Below are positions 9,545 to 18,326 of a DNA stretch of 64,000 nucleotides, piece by piece. Position 1 is the first letter of the stretch. The number at the start of each line of letters is the position of its first letter. The position numbers were made by a program, and so were the translations under genes. Source of the DNA: Anaerolentibacter hominis (GTDB lineage: Bacteria; Bacillota; Clostridia; Lachnospirales; Lachnospiraceae); NCBI RefSeq assembly GCF_032380675.1, contig NZ_JAWDIX010000001.1, positions 1,240,001 to 1,304,000 on the forward strand, read 5' to 3'. The notes below the pieces were generated by a model, which was not told the origin of the DNA, did no database searches, and saw nothing but the letters and a program-made list of their open reading frames with translations.

Positions 9545-9711
9545 ATAAATGATCTGAAAAATTTATTCCGTCTATTCTGACGATGTAAAACGATCAAAGT
9601 TATTGGTTAATAGCTGCAGAAGTGATAGAATAGAAACAAGTAAGCGAGAAGGGGAGCAGCGTGAAAAGTCATATAGACTGCCCCGCAAACGCTTCGGAAT
9701 GGGGGATAGTT

Positions 9712-12288
9712 ATGAAGGGAAGAAAAATCAGGTTATTGGCTGTCTGCCTGGCGGCAGTGCTCACTCTGGGAACCGTGCTGTTCGGGAATGCTCCGGAAGC
9801 AGAGGCGGCGTCCTACAGTCTGAACAAGAAAGAGAAGGTTCTCTATCTTAATCAGGACAATGTTACGGGTACAAAACGTACATACCAGCTAAAGGTGAGA
9901 AACGCGCCTGCAAACGCGGGAAGTATCTGGGATGTCAAGTGGAAATCCGGCGATTCTAAGGTTGCAAAGGTGACAGGAAAAGGACTTGTAAAGGCGGTTA
10001 AAGCCGGAGCAACCGATGTCGTCTGCACAATCAGCAGCAAAAAGAGCGGGGCGGTGGTAGCAAACTTAAGCTGCCGTATCCAGGTGAAAGAGAATGCGGA
10101 GGCGGTTAAGATCAACAACGCTCCTGACGGAAATCTGCTGGCGGTGGGGGATGAATTTGATTTTAACCGGACGATAGAGACCAAATCGGGCGGCAGGGCA
10201 ACCGATAAGACCAGATGGGTTTTGTCGAATAATACGGCAAAAGCGAAGGTGAATCCGGATGGAACGGTGTGCCCCACTCAGGCAGGAGCCTTTACTTTGA
10301 CTGCGGAGACCTATCAGAGCAAATCCGCTCTTAAAAAATATAAGAAGGAAGCGATAACGGCCAAGAGCAAACCGGTTACGATTACGGTGCCGGAGGATCT
10401 TATCATAAGCGGCGAAGATAGTAGGGATGGAACTATATATCGTAAAGACGGTCTTTATGGCAATGTGACGGTGCGCGCCTCAGCTGGAAAGACAGGTGTG
10501 ACACTGGAGAATATGAAGGTATGCGGCAGCCTGCGCCTGGAGGAAGGCGTAGAGTCGGTTACTCTGGTAAACTGTGAGGTCAACCGTGTGGAAACAGCAG
10601 ATACGTGGAAAGAGGCGGCGGAGGCCGCTGTCCTGACCAATCTGCATCTGACAGAGAATACCGGAGTGCAGGAGCTCATCGTAACACGTTCCCTGAACTC
10701 TGTGCAGGATGCTTCTTCTGCCCTGAATCTGGTCTTTATTTCGCCAAATACGGCATCTGCTTCGGTAAACCTAAATGGCTATAGGGGAGACTTAAAGGTA
10801 GGACCGGGCAATTCGTCCAGAGAAGTGAAAATAGGAGGAGAAGGCGCTAAATTAAATACGGCAAATATAGAGTCCGGCAATGTTACTTTAAATATACCGG
10901 CGGAGCGGGTGCGCCTTGTGGATGATACAACGCCGATGCGCGTGGTTTTAAATGGGGACGTCCGTGAGCTGGAAAGCCTGGCAGGGTCTGCGCAGATTGA
11001 AGTCAATGGAACGGTGGATAAGGCGCAGATCAAAGGCGATAATACACAATTGACAGGAAAAGGACAGATAAACCAGGCGGATATCAGCGGAAACAATGCG
11101 AAGCTTGACGTGGATGTGAAAGATCTGAATGTGGCGGAAGGAACCACAGGGGTGGAGGATCAGGACAAGACAGAAGAAGGAAGTACCGGCGGCACAATCA
11201 GCGGCGGCGGTGGAGGTGGCGGCGGATTTGTACCCTCACCCGATCCGGGGCCGAAGCCTGAGGTACATAATTCTGAGATTAATATAACGGCGGCAGAATC
11301 TGCTGTCTACGAAACGGCATTTCCTTTTAAGACGACGGATGAGGATAAATCGACGGAGTGGGAACATAAACCCAAATTAGCTCATTCTACACTGCATTAT
11401 ACTCAGGCAGGGCAAAACGTGACAGCACAGGGGACGCTGTGGAGAACGACGGGATTCAAAAGCTATAATCCGGGTTCTAAACCAAGTGATTTTGACTGGG
11501 GTATGTGGGGAGAATGGGGAGGCTATTATGCGGCTCTGCAATTTGAGATACCAAGGGAATTCGCTGCCTCAGAGGACTTGTTAATCAAAGCGAAGGCGGC
11601 ACTTACCGAAAGTAATACGGTACTCTCAAGAAAAGTGACGTTAACCGGGAGTGACAATGCAGAACATACTTACTACGTATTGATTATGCTCGTGGGACCG
11701 GATACGCATCCGGCTACCTATGCCCGGGATTTTAGTATTACAGTGGATTTTGACGGAGATAAAGCGTATTACAGTCCTACGACCTATCAGATATCAATGG
11801 GGCAAGTAAAGTTAAGGGATGAGCTGGTAAAGAAGGTGGATGCTGCCGTTTATGAAGGTTACAAGACGGATGCAGTAAATCGTCAGGATTTTGGGTATTT
11901 TTCTCTGGAATATACTTACAATGAAAGTGACGATAAGGATGACAGAATAGCTCACATTGATGTAACCGGAACGATGAATCCGTTTACAGCTCAAAAATAC
12001 TATGCTGCATTCCAGATTGCGGTTCCCGATGATTATAAAGATACGGCATGGTTTGAAATGATAGATCCAACGTCACAAGTAAATAAGGTTTATACATTTG
12101 CCAGTACGCCTGATCACTTTGTGACAGTAGACAATGTGCTGTACTTCTGTATGGTCAGGGAAATTAGCATAGCGGAGGGGAAGGCTGAGAACTTTACCAT
12201 TGTGCAGGACATGGATGGAGCGGGCGGCACCGATCCTCTAACGATAGAGTTTAATCTACTAAATGTTGTTCTTGGGCAGGCAGAATAG
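9712..12288 (+). CDS. Secreted Big2-domain surface protein, paralogue
   Basis: An 858-residue paralogue of the product of the gene at 5376. It has a signal peptide (MKGRKIRLLAVCLAAVLTL, cleavage near AEA-A), a Big2 domain with the same WKSGDSKVAKVTGKGLVKAVKAG core, and the same beta-repeat middle. A poly-Gly hinge is near residue 498, followed by two C-terminal modules (~524 and ~706) instead of three. There is no sorting signal. An in-frame GTG at 9661 has a fair ribosome binding site but would put 17 odd residues before the signal peptide, so the ATG after GGGGGAT is preferred. Probably a tandem duplication later split by the phospholipase-like gene. Confidence 0.86.
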   Translation: MKGRKIRLLAVCLAAVLTLGTVLFGNAPEAEAASYSLNKKEKVLYLNQDNVTGTKRTYQLKVRNAPANAGSIWDVKWKSGDSKVAKVTGKGLVKAVKAGATDVVCTISSKKSGAVVANLSCRIQVKENAEAVKINNAPDGNLLAVGDEFDFNRTIETKSGGRATDKTRWVLSNNTAKAKVNPDGTVCPTQAGAFTLTAETYQSKSALKKYKKEAITAKSKPVTITVPEDLIISGEDSRDGTIYRKDGLYGNVTVRASAGKTGVTLENMKVCGSLRLEEGVESVTLVNCEVNRVETADTWKEAAEAAVLTNLHLTENTGVQELIVTRSLNSVQDASSALNLVFISPNTASASVNLNGYRGDLKVGPGNSSREVKIGGEGAKLNTANIESGNVTLNIPAERVRLVDDTTPMRVVLNGDVRELESLAGSAQIEVNGTVDKAQIKGDNTQLTGKGQINQADISGNNAKLDVDVKDLNVAEGTTGVEDQDKTEEGSTGGTISGGGGGGGGFVPSPDPGPKPEVHNSEINITAAESAVYETAFPFKTTDEDKSTEWEHKPKLAHSTLHYTQAGQNVTAQGTLWRTTGFKSYNPGSKPSDFDWGMWGEWGGYYAALQFEIPREFAASEDLLIKAKAALTESNTVLSRKVTLTGSDNAEHTYYVLIMLVGPDTHPATYARDFSITVDFDGDKAYYSPTTYQISMGQVKLRDELVKKVDAAVYEGYKTDAVNRQDFGYFSLEYTYNESDDKDDRIAHIDVTGTMNPFTAQKYYAAFQIAVPDDYKDTAWFEMIDPTSQVNKVYTFASTPDHFVTVDNVLYFCMVREISIAEGKAENFTIVQDMDGAGGTDPLTIEFNLLNVVLGQAE

Positions 12289-12292
12289 AAAG

Positions 12293-12320
12293 AACGGGAG
12301 GCTTTTGCCTCCCGTTTTCA
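12293..12320. terminator. Bidirectional terminator, Big2 paralogue/argG
   Basis: Stem AACGGGAGGC-TTTT-GCCTCCCGTT with T-rich flanks on both strands, between the convergent Big2 paralogue and argG. Confidence 0.9.
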
Positions 12321-12333
12321 TATCCCGGTATAA

Positions 12334-13551
12334 TTATTTATTTTTCTCGGCTTCCGCCATCTTCATAGCCCGAACCTTGGTGGAAAGGCCGTACAGATTG
12401 ATGAAGCCCTCTGCGTCGTGATGATCATAGAGATCACCGGTTGTAAAGGAAGCGATGCTCTCGTTGTAGATCGAATATGGAGAAGTAGTACCCTGTTTGA
12501 TGATATTTCCTTTGTACAGTTTCATCTTAACTTCGCCGGTTACATATTTCTGGGTAGACTCTACGAAAGCCTGCAGAGCCTCACGCAGCGGTGAGAACCA
12601 TTTTGCGGAGTAAACCACATCGGCGTATTTCGCTGCAACCTCTTTCTTCATCAGCATGGTTTCCTTATCCAGGATCAGCTCTTCCAGCTGCATATGTGCT
12701 TCCATCAGGATGGTTCCGCCGGGAGTCTCATAGACGCCGCGGGATTTCATGCCGACCATACGGTTTTCCACGATATCCACGATGCCCACACCATGCTTAC
12801 CGCCCAGCTCATTCAGCTTTGTGATGATCTCGGAGACCTTCATTTTCTCGCCGTTTAAAGCTACCGGAACACCTTTTTCGAAGGTGAGAGAGAGGGATTC
12901 CGGTTCATCCGGCGCTTTCTCCGGGCTGACGCCTAATACCAGCATATGGTCGTAGTTGGGAGCAGCGGCAGGGTCTTCCAGTTCCAGTCCCTCGTGGCTG
13001 ATATGCCATAAGTTCCGGTCACGGCTGTAGCTGTTATCCGCGGAGAAGGGAAGATTGATATTCCGCTCTGCACAATATGCAAGTTCTTCTTCACGGGACT
13101 TGATATCCCAGATTCTCCAGGGAGCGATGATCTTTAATTCAGGAGCCAGTGCCTTGATGCCCAGCTCAAAACGGACCTGGTCGTTGCCCTTGCCGGTAGC
13201 GCCGTGGCAGATGGCAACCGCACCTTCTTTTTTGGCAATGTCAACTAATACTTTTGCGATCAGAGGACGTGCCATCGCGGTGCCCAGGAGGTATTTGTTT
13301 TCATAGACGGCGTCGGCCTGCACACAGGGAACCACGTATTCGTCGCAGAATTCATCTACCACGTTGACAATGTATAATTTATCGGCTCCGGTGTATTTTG
13401 CTCTTTCTTCCAGGCCGTCCAGCTCAGTGCCCTGGCCTACGTCAATGCAGGCACAGATAACTTCATAATCATAGTTTTCTTTTAACCATGGAATTAATAC
13501 AGTAGTGTCCAGTCCGCCGGAATAGGCGAGTACAACTTTTTCCTTTTTCAT
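12334..13551 (-). CDS. argG: Argininosuccinate synthase
   Basis: ATP-dependent ligation of citrulline and aspartate, the penultimate step of arginine synthesis. The N-terminal P-loop-like motif VLAYSGGLDTTV, the CIDVGQG segment, GATGKGNDQVRFE (~115) and the SADNSYSRDRNLWHISHEG substrate region are all present in 405 residues. The start is the ATG after GGAGG; twelve more upstream residues read as leader. It is transcribed away from argCJBD across a 288-bp AT-rich region with ArgR-like boxes. argH is not in the window. Confidence 0.97.
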   Translation of the reverse strand: MKKEKVVLAYSGGLDTTVLIPWLKENYDYEVICACIDVGQGTELDGLEERAKYTGADKLYIVNVVDEFCDEYVVPCVQADAVYENKYLLGTAMARPLIAKVLVDIAKKEGAVAICHGATGKGNDQVRFELGIKALAPELKIIAPWRIWDIKSREEELAYCAERNINLPFSADNSYSRDRNLWHISHEGLELEDPAAAPNYDHMLVLGVSPEKAPDEPESLSLTFEKGVPVALNGEKMKVSEIITKLNELGGKHGVGIVDIVENRMVGMKSRGVYETPGGTILMEAHMQLEELILDKETMLMKKEVAAKYADVVYSAKWFSPLREALQAFVESTQKYVTGEVKMKLYKGNIIKQGTTSPYSIYNESIASFTTGDLYDHHDAEGFINLYGLSTKVRAMKMAEAEKNK

Positions 13552-13654
13552 ACTAACAGTCCTCCAATCATATTCATACGAAAGCAATGCTATTTTACTT
13601 ACGTGACTCGTTTTATGTATGTCTGTTTCAAAATGACATTATAAATATACATCA

Positions 13655-13673
13655 ATTGCAAATAATATGCAAT
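13655..13673. promoter_or_regulatory. ArgR box candidate 1
   Basis: ATTGCA-7-TGCAAT is a perfect dyad close to argG in the argG-argC divergent region. It resembles the TGCA half-sites of Firmicutes ARG boxes. Confidence 0.45.
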
Positions 13674-13720
13674 AGCTAATTTTTATTTTCTGAAAAAATA
13701 ATTCCGCTTATTTTAAGGGA

Positions 13721-13738
13721 AAAAAGTTATAATTCACT
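13721..13738. promoter_or_regulatory. ArgR box candidate 2
   Basis: AAAAAGTTATAATTCACT keeps one good half-site (ATTCA) of the ARG consensus WNTGAATWWWWATTCANW. It could be the weak partner of the box at 13769. Confidence 0.4.
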
Positions 13739-13768
13739 CTTGCAATCTTATAAACAAGAATGTATAAT

Positions 13769-13786
13769 TATGAGAAAATATTCATA
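13769..13786. promoter_or_regulatory. ArgR box candidate 3
   Basis: TATGAGAAAATATTCATA matches the ARG box consensus WNTGAATWWWWATTCANW at all but two positions. It lies 53 bp before the argC start, where it would repress the argC operon. Confidence 0.6.
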
Positions 13787-13839
13787 TTACATTGCAAATG
13801 AACAGGAAACTGCCTGAAAGAAGAAAGAGGGTATCTGAC

Positions 13840-14883
13840 ATGGTAAAAGTAGGAATTATCGGCTCTACCGGCTATGCGGGACAGGAACTGGTGCGATTGC
13901 TCCTGGGGCATCCGGAGGCGGAGATTGTATGGTATGGTTCGAAAAGCTATACGGATAAGAAATACAGTGAGGTTTTCCAGAATATGTTTCAGCTGGTGGA
14001 CGATGTGTGCCGGGAGGATAACCTGGAGGAGCTGTCAGATTGCGTGGATGTGATCTTTACCGCTACGCCTCAGGGGCTCTGTGCTTCTCTGGTGAACGAG
14101 AAGGTTCTCTCAAAAGTCAAAATAATTGATTTGAGTGCTGACTTCCGTTTAAAGGATGTGGCAATCTATGAAGAATGGTACAAACTGAACCATGCCAGTC
14201 CTTCTTATATAGAAGAAGCGGTATACGGGCTGTGTGAGATCAACCGGGAGGATGTGGCAAAGGCACGGCTGGTAGCCAATCCCGGCTGTTATACCACCTG
14301 TTCCATCCTGACAGCTTATCCGCTCGTAAAGGAAGGAATCATTGATCCCAATACTTTGATTATTGACGCCAAGTCCGGGACCTCCGGTGCCGGCAGAGGG
14401 GCCAAACTGCCCAACCTCTACTGTGAGGTGAATGAAAGCATTAAGCCTTATGGGGTGGCAAATCACCGCCATACCCCGGAGATAGAGGAGCAGCTTTCCT
14501 ACGCTGCGGGGAAACCGGTATTGTTGAATTTTACGCCTCACCTGGTACCGATGAACCGGGGTATTCTTGCAACGGAGTATGCAAGTCTGACGAACCCGGA
14601 TATTACATATGAAGAAGTCATGGCAGTTTATAAGAAATATTACGGCGGAGAATATTTTATCCGCCTGCTGCAGGAGAATGTGTATCCGGAGACCCGCTGG
14701 GTGGAAGGCAGCAATTTCGTTGATATTAATGTGAAGCTGGATAAGCGGACCGGACGAATAATTATGATGGGCGCCCTGGACAATCTGGTGAAGGGGGCTG
14801 CCGGTCAGGCAATACAGAATATGAATCTGATGTTTGGATTGGAAGAGAACACGGGACTGAAAGTTGTTCCCATGTTCCCGTAA
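13840..14883 (+). CDS. argC: N-acetyl-gamma-glutamyl-phosphate reductase
   Basis: Third step of arginine synthesis: NADPH reduction of N-acetylglutamyl phosphate to the semialdehyde. The N-terminal nucleotide-binding GIIGSTGYAGQEL, the catalytic cysteine in NPGCYTT (~148) and the SGTSGAGR loop are intact over 347 residues. The start is the ATG of MVKVGIIG after AAAGAGGG; an upstream TTG reading adds 16 atypical residues. First gene of argC-argJ-argB-argD. Confidence 0.97.
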   Translation: MVKVGIIGSTGYAGQELVRLLLGHPEAEIVWYGSKSYTDKKYSEVFQNMFQLVDDVCREDNLEELSDCVDVIFTATPQGLCASLVNEKVLSKVKIIDLSADFRLKDVAIYEEWYKLNHASPSYIEEAVYGLCEINREDVAKARLVANPGCYTTCSILTAYPLVKEGIIDPNTLIIDAKSGTSGAGRGAKLPNLYCEVNESIKPYGVANHRHTPEIEEQLSYAAGKPVLLNFTPHLVPMNRGILATEYASLTNPDITYEEVMAVYKKYYGGEYFIRLLQENVYPETRWVEGSNFVDINVKLDKRTGRIIMMGALDNLVKGAAGQAIQNMNLMFGLEENTGLKVVPMFP

Positions 14884-14901
14884 GGAAAGGCGGAGAGAAG
14901 A

Positions 14902-16137
14902 ATGGAGAATAAAATTACGGTATTAGAAGGCGGCGTAACCGCGGCGAAGGGATTTCAGGCGGCCGGTGTGGCGGCAGGGCTCAGAAAATCCGGCAAAAAG
15001 GATATGGCAATGGTCTATTCTGAGGTTCCGGCGGTGACAGCAGGGACGTTTACCACCAATGTGGTGAAAGCGGCCCCTGTCAAATGGGATCAGAAGCTGG
15101 TGAAAGAACAAGCCAGTGCCCGCGCCGTTATATTAAACAGCGGGATCGCCAATGCCTGTACGGGAGCGGAAGGAGTTTTATTCAATGAGAAGATGGCCCA
15201 GGCCGCTGCCAAAGTCCTGAACACGGAGAAAGAGATGGTTTTAACCGCCTCTACCGGTGTGATCGGGATGCAGCTGCCTGCTGATAAGATTGAGCACGGA
15301 GCGGGATTATTAAAGGCTGCCTTACAGGATACAAGGGAGGCAGGCCACGATGCGGCCCTGGCGATTATGACCACCGATACCATCCCGAAAGAGTGTGCGG
15401 TAAGCTTTCCGATTCAGGGAAAGACGGTAACGCTTGGAGGAATGTCCAAGGGTTCCGGTATGATCCACCCCAACATGGCAACGATGCTGAGTGTGATCAC
15501 CACAGACGCAGCCATCAGTAAGGAACTGCTTCAGGAGGCATTAAGCGCTGATATCAAAACCTCCTTTAATATGATATCCGTGGACAGGGATACATCCACT
15601 AATGATACGCTTTTAATCCTGGCGAATGGCCTGGCGGGCAATGAGCAGATCACGAAGAAAGACGCGGATTATGAACTATTTTGCCAGGCACTGAATTATG
15701 TTACCACTACCTTAGCCAAGATGATGGCGGGAGACGGCGAGGGAGCTACAAAATTATTTGAGGTAATGGTCGTTGGAGCTGAGAGCAAGGAGCAGGCGGC
15801 GGTGTTAAGTAAATCGGTCATCACCTCCAACCTGGTGAAGACGGCGATCTATGGCAGCGATGCCAACTGGGGCCGGATTCTCTGCGCCATGGGCTATTCC
15901 GGGGCGGACTTTGATCCGGACGCGGTGGATGTGACGATTCAGAGCAGCGCGGGAACCCTTCTGATTGTGAAAAACGGCATGGCAGCGGACTACAGCGAGG
16001 AATTTGCCACAGAGATCTTGTCAAAGGAGCAGGTCACTGCCCTGATTGACGTGAAGATGGGAGCGGAGACCGCCACAGCCTGGGGCTGCGATTTGACCTA
16101 CGACTATGTCAAGATAAACGGAGATTACCGTTCTTAA
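14902..16137 (+). CDS. argJ: Bifunctional ornithine acetyltransferase/N-acetylglutamate synthase
   Basis: Transfers the acetyl group from N-acetylornithine to glutamate, recycling acetyl in arginine synthesis. The self-cleavage site is in KGSGMIHPNMATML (Thr at the A-T bond, ~190), which generates the alpha and beta chains. The N-terminal GFQAAGVAAGLR and C-terminal YGSDANWGRI are typical. 411 residues, 18 bp after argC. Whether it also makes N-acetylglutamate from acetyl-CoA cannot be told from sequence alone. Confidence 0.96.
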   Translation: MENKITVLEGGVTAAKGFQAAGVAAGLRKSGKKDMAMVYSEVPAVTAGTFTTNVVKAAPVKWDQKLVKEQASARAVILNSGIANACTGAEGVLFNEKMAQAAAKVLNTEKEMVLTASTGVIGMQLPADKIEHGAGLLKAALQDTREAGHDAALAIMTTDTIPKECAVSFPIQGKTVTLGGMSKGSGMIHPNMATMLSVITTDAAISKELLQEALSADIKTSFNMISVDRDTSTNDTLLILANGLAGNEQITKKDADYELFCQALNYVTTTLAKMMAGDGEGATKLFEVMVVGAESKEQAAVLSKSVITSNLVKTAIYGSDANWGRILCAMGYSGADFDPDAVDVTIQSSAGTLLIVKNGMAADYSEEFATEILSKEQVTALIDVKMGAETATAWGCDLTYDYVKINGDYRS

Positions 16138-16157
16138 GAAAGGGATGGGATAAAGAG

Positions 16158-17027
16158 ATGGAAGCAAGTATGAATAAATATATCACGCGGGCGGAAACCC
16201 TGATCGAGGCCCTGCCCTACATACAGAAATTCACCAACAAGATCGTTGTGGTGAAATACGGCGGCAGCGCTATGATAGACGAGGATTTGCAGAAAAATGT
16301 CATTAAGGATGTGGCCCTTTTAAAACTGGTGGGTATGAAACCGATCGTGGTGCACGGAGGCGGCAAGGAAATCAGCCGGTGGATTTCTAAAGTGGGGAAG
16401 GAACCTCATTTTGTACAGGGGCTGCGTGTGACTGATGCGGAGACCATGGAGATCGCGGAGATGGTTCTGAGCAAGGTAAACAAGGGCCTGGTCCAGATGC
16501 TGGAACAGCTGGGCGTGAAGGCCGCGGGTATCAGCGGCAAGGACGGAGCTACCCTGAAAGTAGAAAAGCGCTATGCGAATGGAGAAGATATCGGCTTCGT
16601 GGGAAATATTACAGGGGTGGATTTGGGACTGATAAAGACTCTGCTGGACAATGACTTTATCCCGGTAGTGGCTCCCATCGGTATTGACGATGATTTCCAG
16701 ACCTATAATATCAACGCCGATGACGCGGCCTGTGCGGTGGCTATGGCAATCGGTGCGGAAAAGCTGGCGTTTCTCACCGATATCGAGGGGGTTTACAAAG
16801 ATCCCAAGGACAGCTCTACATTAATTTCCGTGCTGCCTCTTGACGAGGCCAGGGAGCTGATCGCGGGGGGCTACATTGGCGGCGGCATGCTGCCTAAGTT
16901 AACCAATTGTATTGATGCGGTGGAAAATGGCGTTGAGAGGGTCCATATTCTGGATGGACGGCAGCAGCACTGCCTGCTCCTGGAATTCTTCACCAACAGT
17001 GGTGTAGGCACCGTATTTACGAAATAG
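16158..17027 (+). CDS. argB: Acetylglutamate kinase
   Basis: Phosphorylates N-acetylglutamate. Amino-acid kinase fold with VVVKYGGSAM (~30), VHGGGKEIS (~65), the NINADDAA motif (~195) and the TDIEGVYKDP nucleotide region. 289 residues, 20 bp after argJ. A second in-frame ATG four codons later is an alternative start. It has the extra N-terminal helix of arginine-sensitive hexameric enzymes (YITRAETLIEALPYIQKF), so feedback inhibition is plausible. Confidence 0.96.
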   Translation: MEASMNKYITRAETLIEALPYIQKFTNKIVVVKYGGSAMIDEDLQKNVIKDVALLKLVGMKPIVVHGGGKEISRWISKVGKEPHFVQGLRVTDAETMEIAEMVLSKVNKGLVQMLEQLGVKAAGISGKDGATLKVEKRYANGEDIGFVGNITGVDLGLIKTLLDNDFIPVVAPIGIDDDFQTYNINADDAACAVAMAIGAEKLAFLTDIEGVYKDPKDSSTLISVLPLDEARELIAGGYIGGGMLPKLTNCIDAVENGVERVHILDGRQQHCLLLEFFTNSGVGTVFTK

Positions 17028-17042
17028 AAAGGATGGGTAGAA

Positions 17043-18230
17043 ATGAATCCATACATAGAAAAGGCGGACAGCGCCCTGATGCATACCTATAACCGGTTCC
17101 CGGTAGTTCTGGAAAAGGGGGAGGGCGTTTATCTGTACGATACAGACGGAAAGAAATATCTGGATTTTGGGGCAGGGATTGCTGTATTTGCCCTGGGTTA
17201 TGGAAACCAGGCCTTTAACAGCGCGGTGAAAGCGCAGGTAGATAAATTAATTCATACCTCTAATTTATATTACAGTGTTCCCATGGCGGAGGCAGCAGTT
17301 CTCGTACAGAAAGCCACCGGCATGGATCAGGTATTCTTTACCAACAGCGGGACTGAGGCCATAGAGGGGGCTATCAAGCTGGCAAGAAAATATGCCTGGA
17401 AGAAGAACCCGGAGGCGGGCCATGAGATTATTTCCATGGGCCATTCCTTCCACGGACGGAGTATGGGTGCTTTAACCGTGACCGGCCAGCCCAAGTATCA
17501 GGAGGCGTTTAAGCCCCTGATTGGCGGTGTGGTCTATGCGCAATTCAATAATCTGGACAGTGTAAAAGCACTGGTGAACGAAAATACCTGCGCCATTATT
17601 CTGGAACCGGTGCAGGGGGAAGGCGGAATTTATCCGGCGGAGAAAGAGTTTTTACAGGGGGTGCGTGCCCTCTGTGATGATAAAGATATCGTACTGATCT
17701 TTGATGAGATCCAGTGTGGTATGGGGCGCACCGGCACTATGTATGCCTATGAACAGTATGGGGTGAAGCCGGATATACTGGCGACAGCAAAGGCCCTTGG
17801 CTGCGGTGTACCGGTGGGCGCTTTCGCGGCTGTGAAGAAGGTGGGGGACGCCTTTGAACCGGGGGACCACGGCACCACATACGGCGGAAATCCGCTGGCA
17901 GCAGCAGCGGCCTGCGCCGTCTTCGATCAGTTCGACAAGCTGCATGTCCTGGACAACGTAAACCGGGTAGCTCCCTATCTGGAAGAAAAACTGGATGAAT
18001 TGGTAAAAAATTATTCTGATATCAAGGAGCGCCGGGGCAAGGGGCTGATGCAGGGCCTGGAATTTACCCATCCGGTGGGCGATATTGTGAAAAAGGCTCT
18101 GGAGGCAGGTTTGATCGTCATGAGCGCCGGGCCGAATGTGATCCGGTTTGTGCCGCCTCTTATCATTACGGAAGCAGATGTGGATACAATGATTGGGATA
18201 TTGAAGAGAGTAATGAAGAATGAAGAGTGA
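17043..18230 (+). CDS. argD: Acetylornithine aminotransferase
   Basis: Class III PLP aminotransferase making N-acetylornithine. Motifs: FFTNSGTEAIEGAIKLAR (~95), HSFHGRSMGAL, the FDEIQCGMGRTG Asp-PLP motif (~220), the ATAKALGCGVPVGA lysine (~248) and HGTTYGGNPLA. 395 residues, 15 bp after argB and last of the operon. Specificity toward acetylornithine rests on the operon context. Confidence 0.96.
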   Translation: MNPYIEKADSALMHTYNRFPVVLEKGEGVYLYDTDGKKYLDFGAGIAVFALGYGNQAFNSAVKAQVDKLIHTSNLYYSVPMAEAAVLVQKATGMDQVFFTNSGTEAIEGAIKLARKYAWKKNPEAGHEIISMGHSFHGRSMGALTVTGQPKYQEAFKPLIGGVVYAQFNNLDSVKALVNENTCAIILEPVQGEGGIYPAEKEFLQGVRALCDDKDIVLIFDEIQCGMGRTGTMYAYEQYGVKPDILATAKALGCGVPVGAFAAVKKVGDAFEPGDHGTTYGGNPLAAAAACAVFDQFDKLHVLDNVNRVAPYLEEKLDELVKNYSDIKERRGKGLMQGLEFTHPVGDIVKKALEAGLIVMSAGPNVIRFVPPLIITEADVDTMIGILKRVMKNEE

Positions 18231-18296
18231 ATAATGAAGAAAAACGAAAAGTAAGTGAAAATGATCAGGCAGGAAAATATACCTGCCTGATTGGTG

Positions 18297-18323
18297 AAAA
18301 CCGCAGCTTAAGCTGCGGTTTTT
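18297..18323 (+). terminator. Terminator of the arg operon
   Basis: AAAACCGCAGCTTAAGCTGCGG followed by T5. A second hairpin (ATCAGGCAGG/CCTGCCTGAT, 18263-18291) lies just upstream. It also faces the convergent blaR1-like gene. Confidence 0.9.
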
Positions 18324-18326
18324 CAA

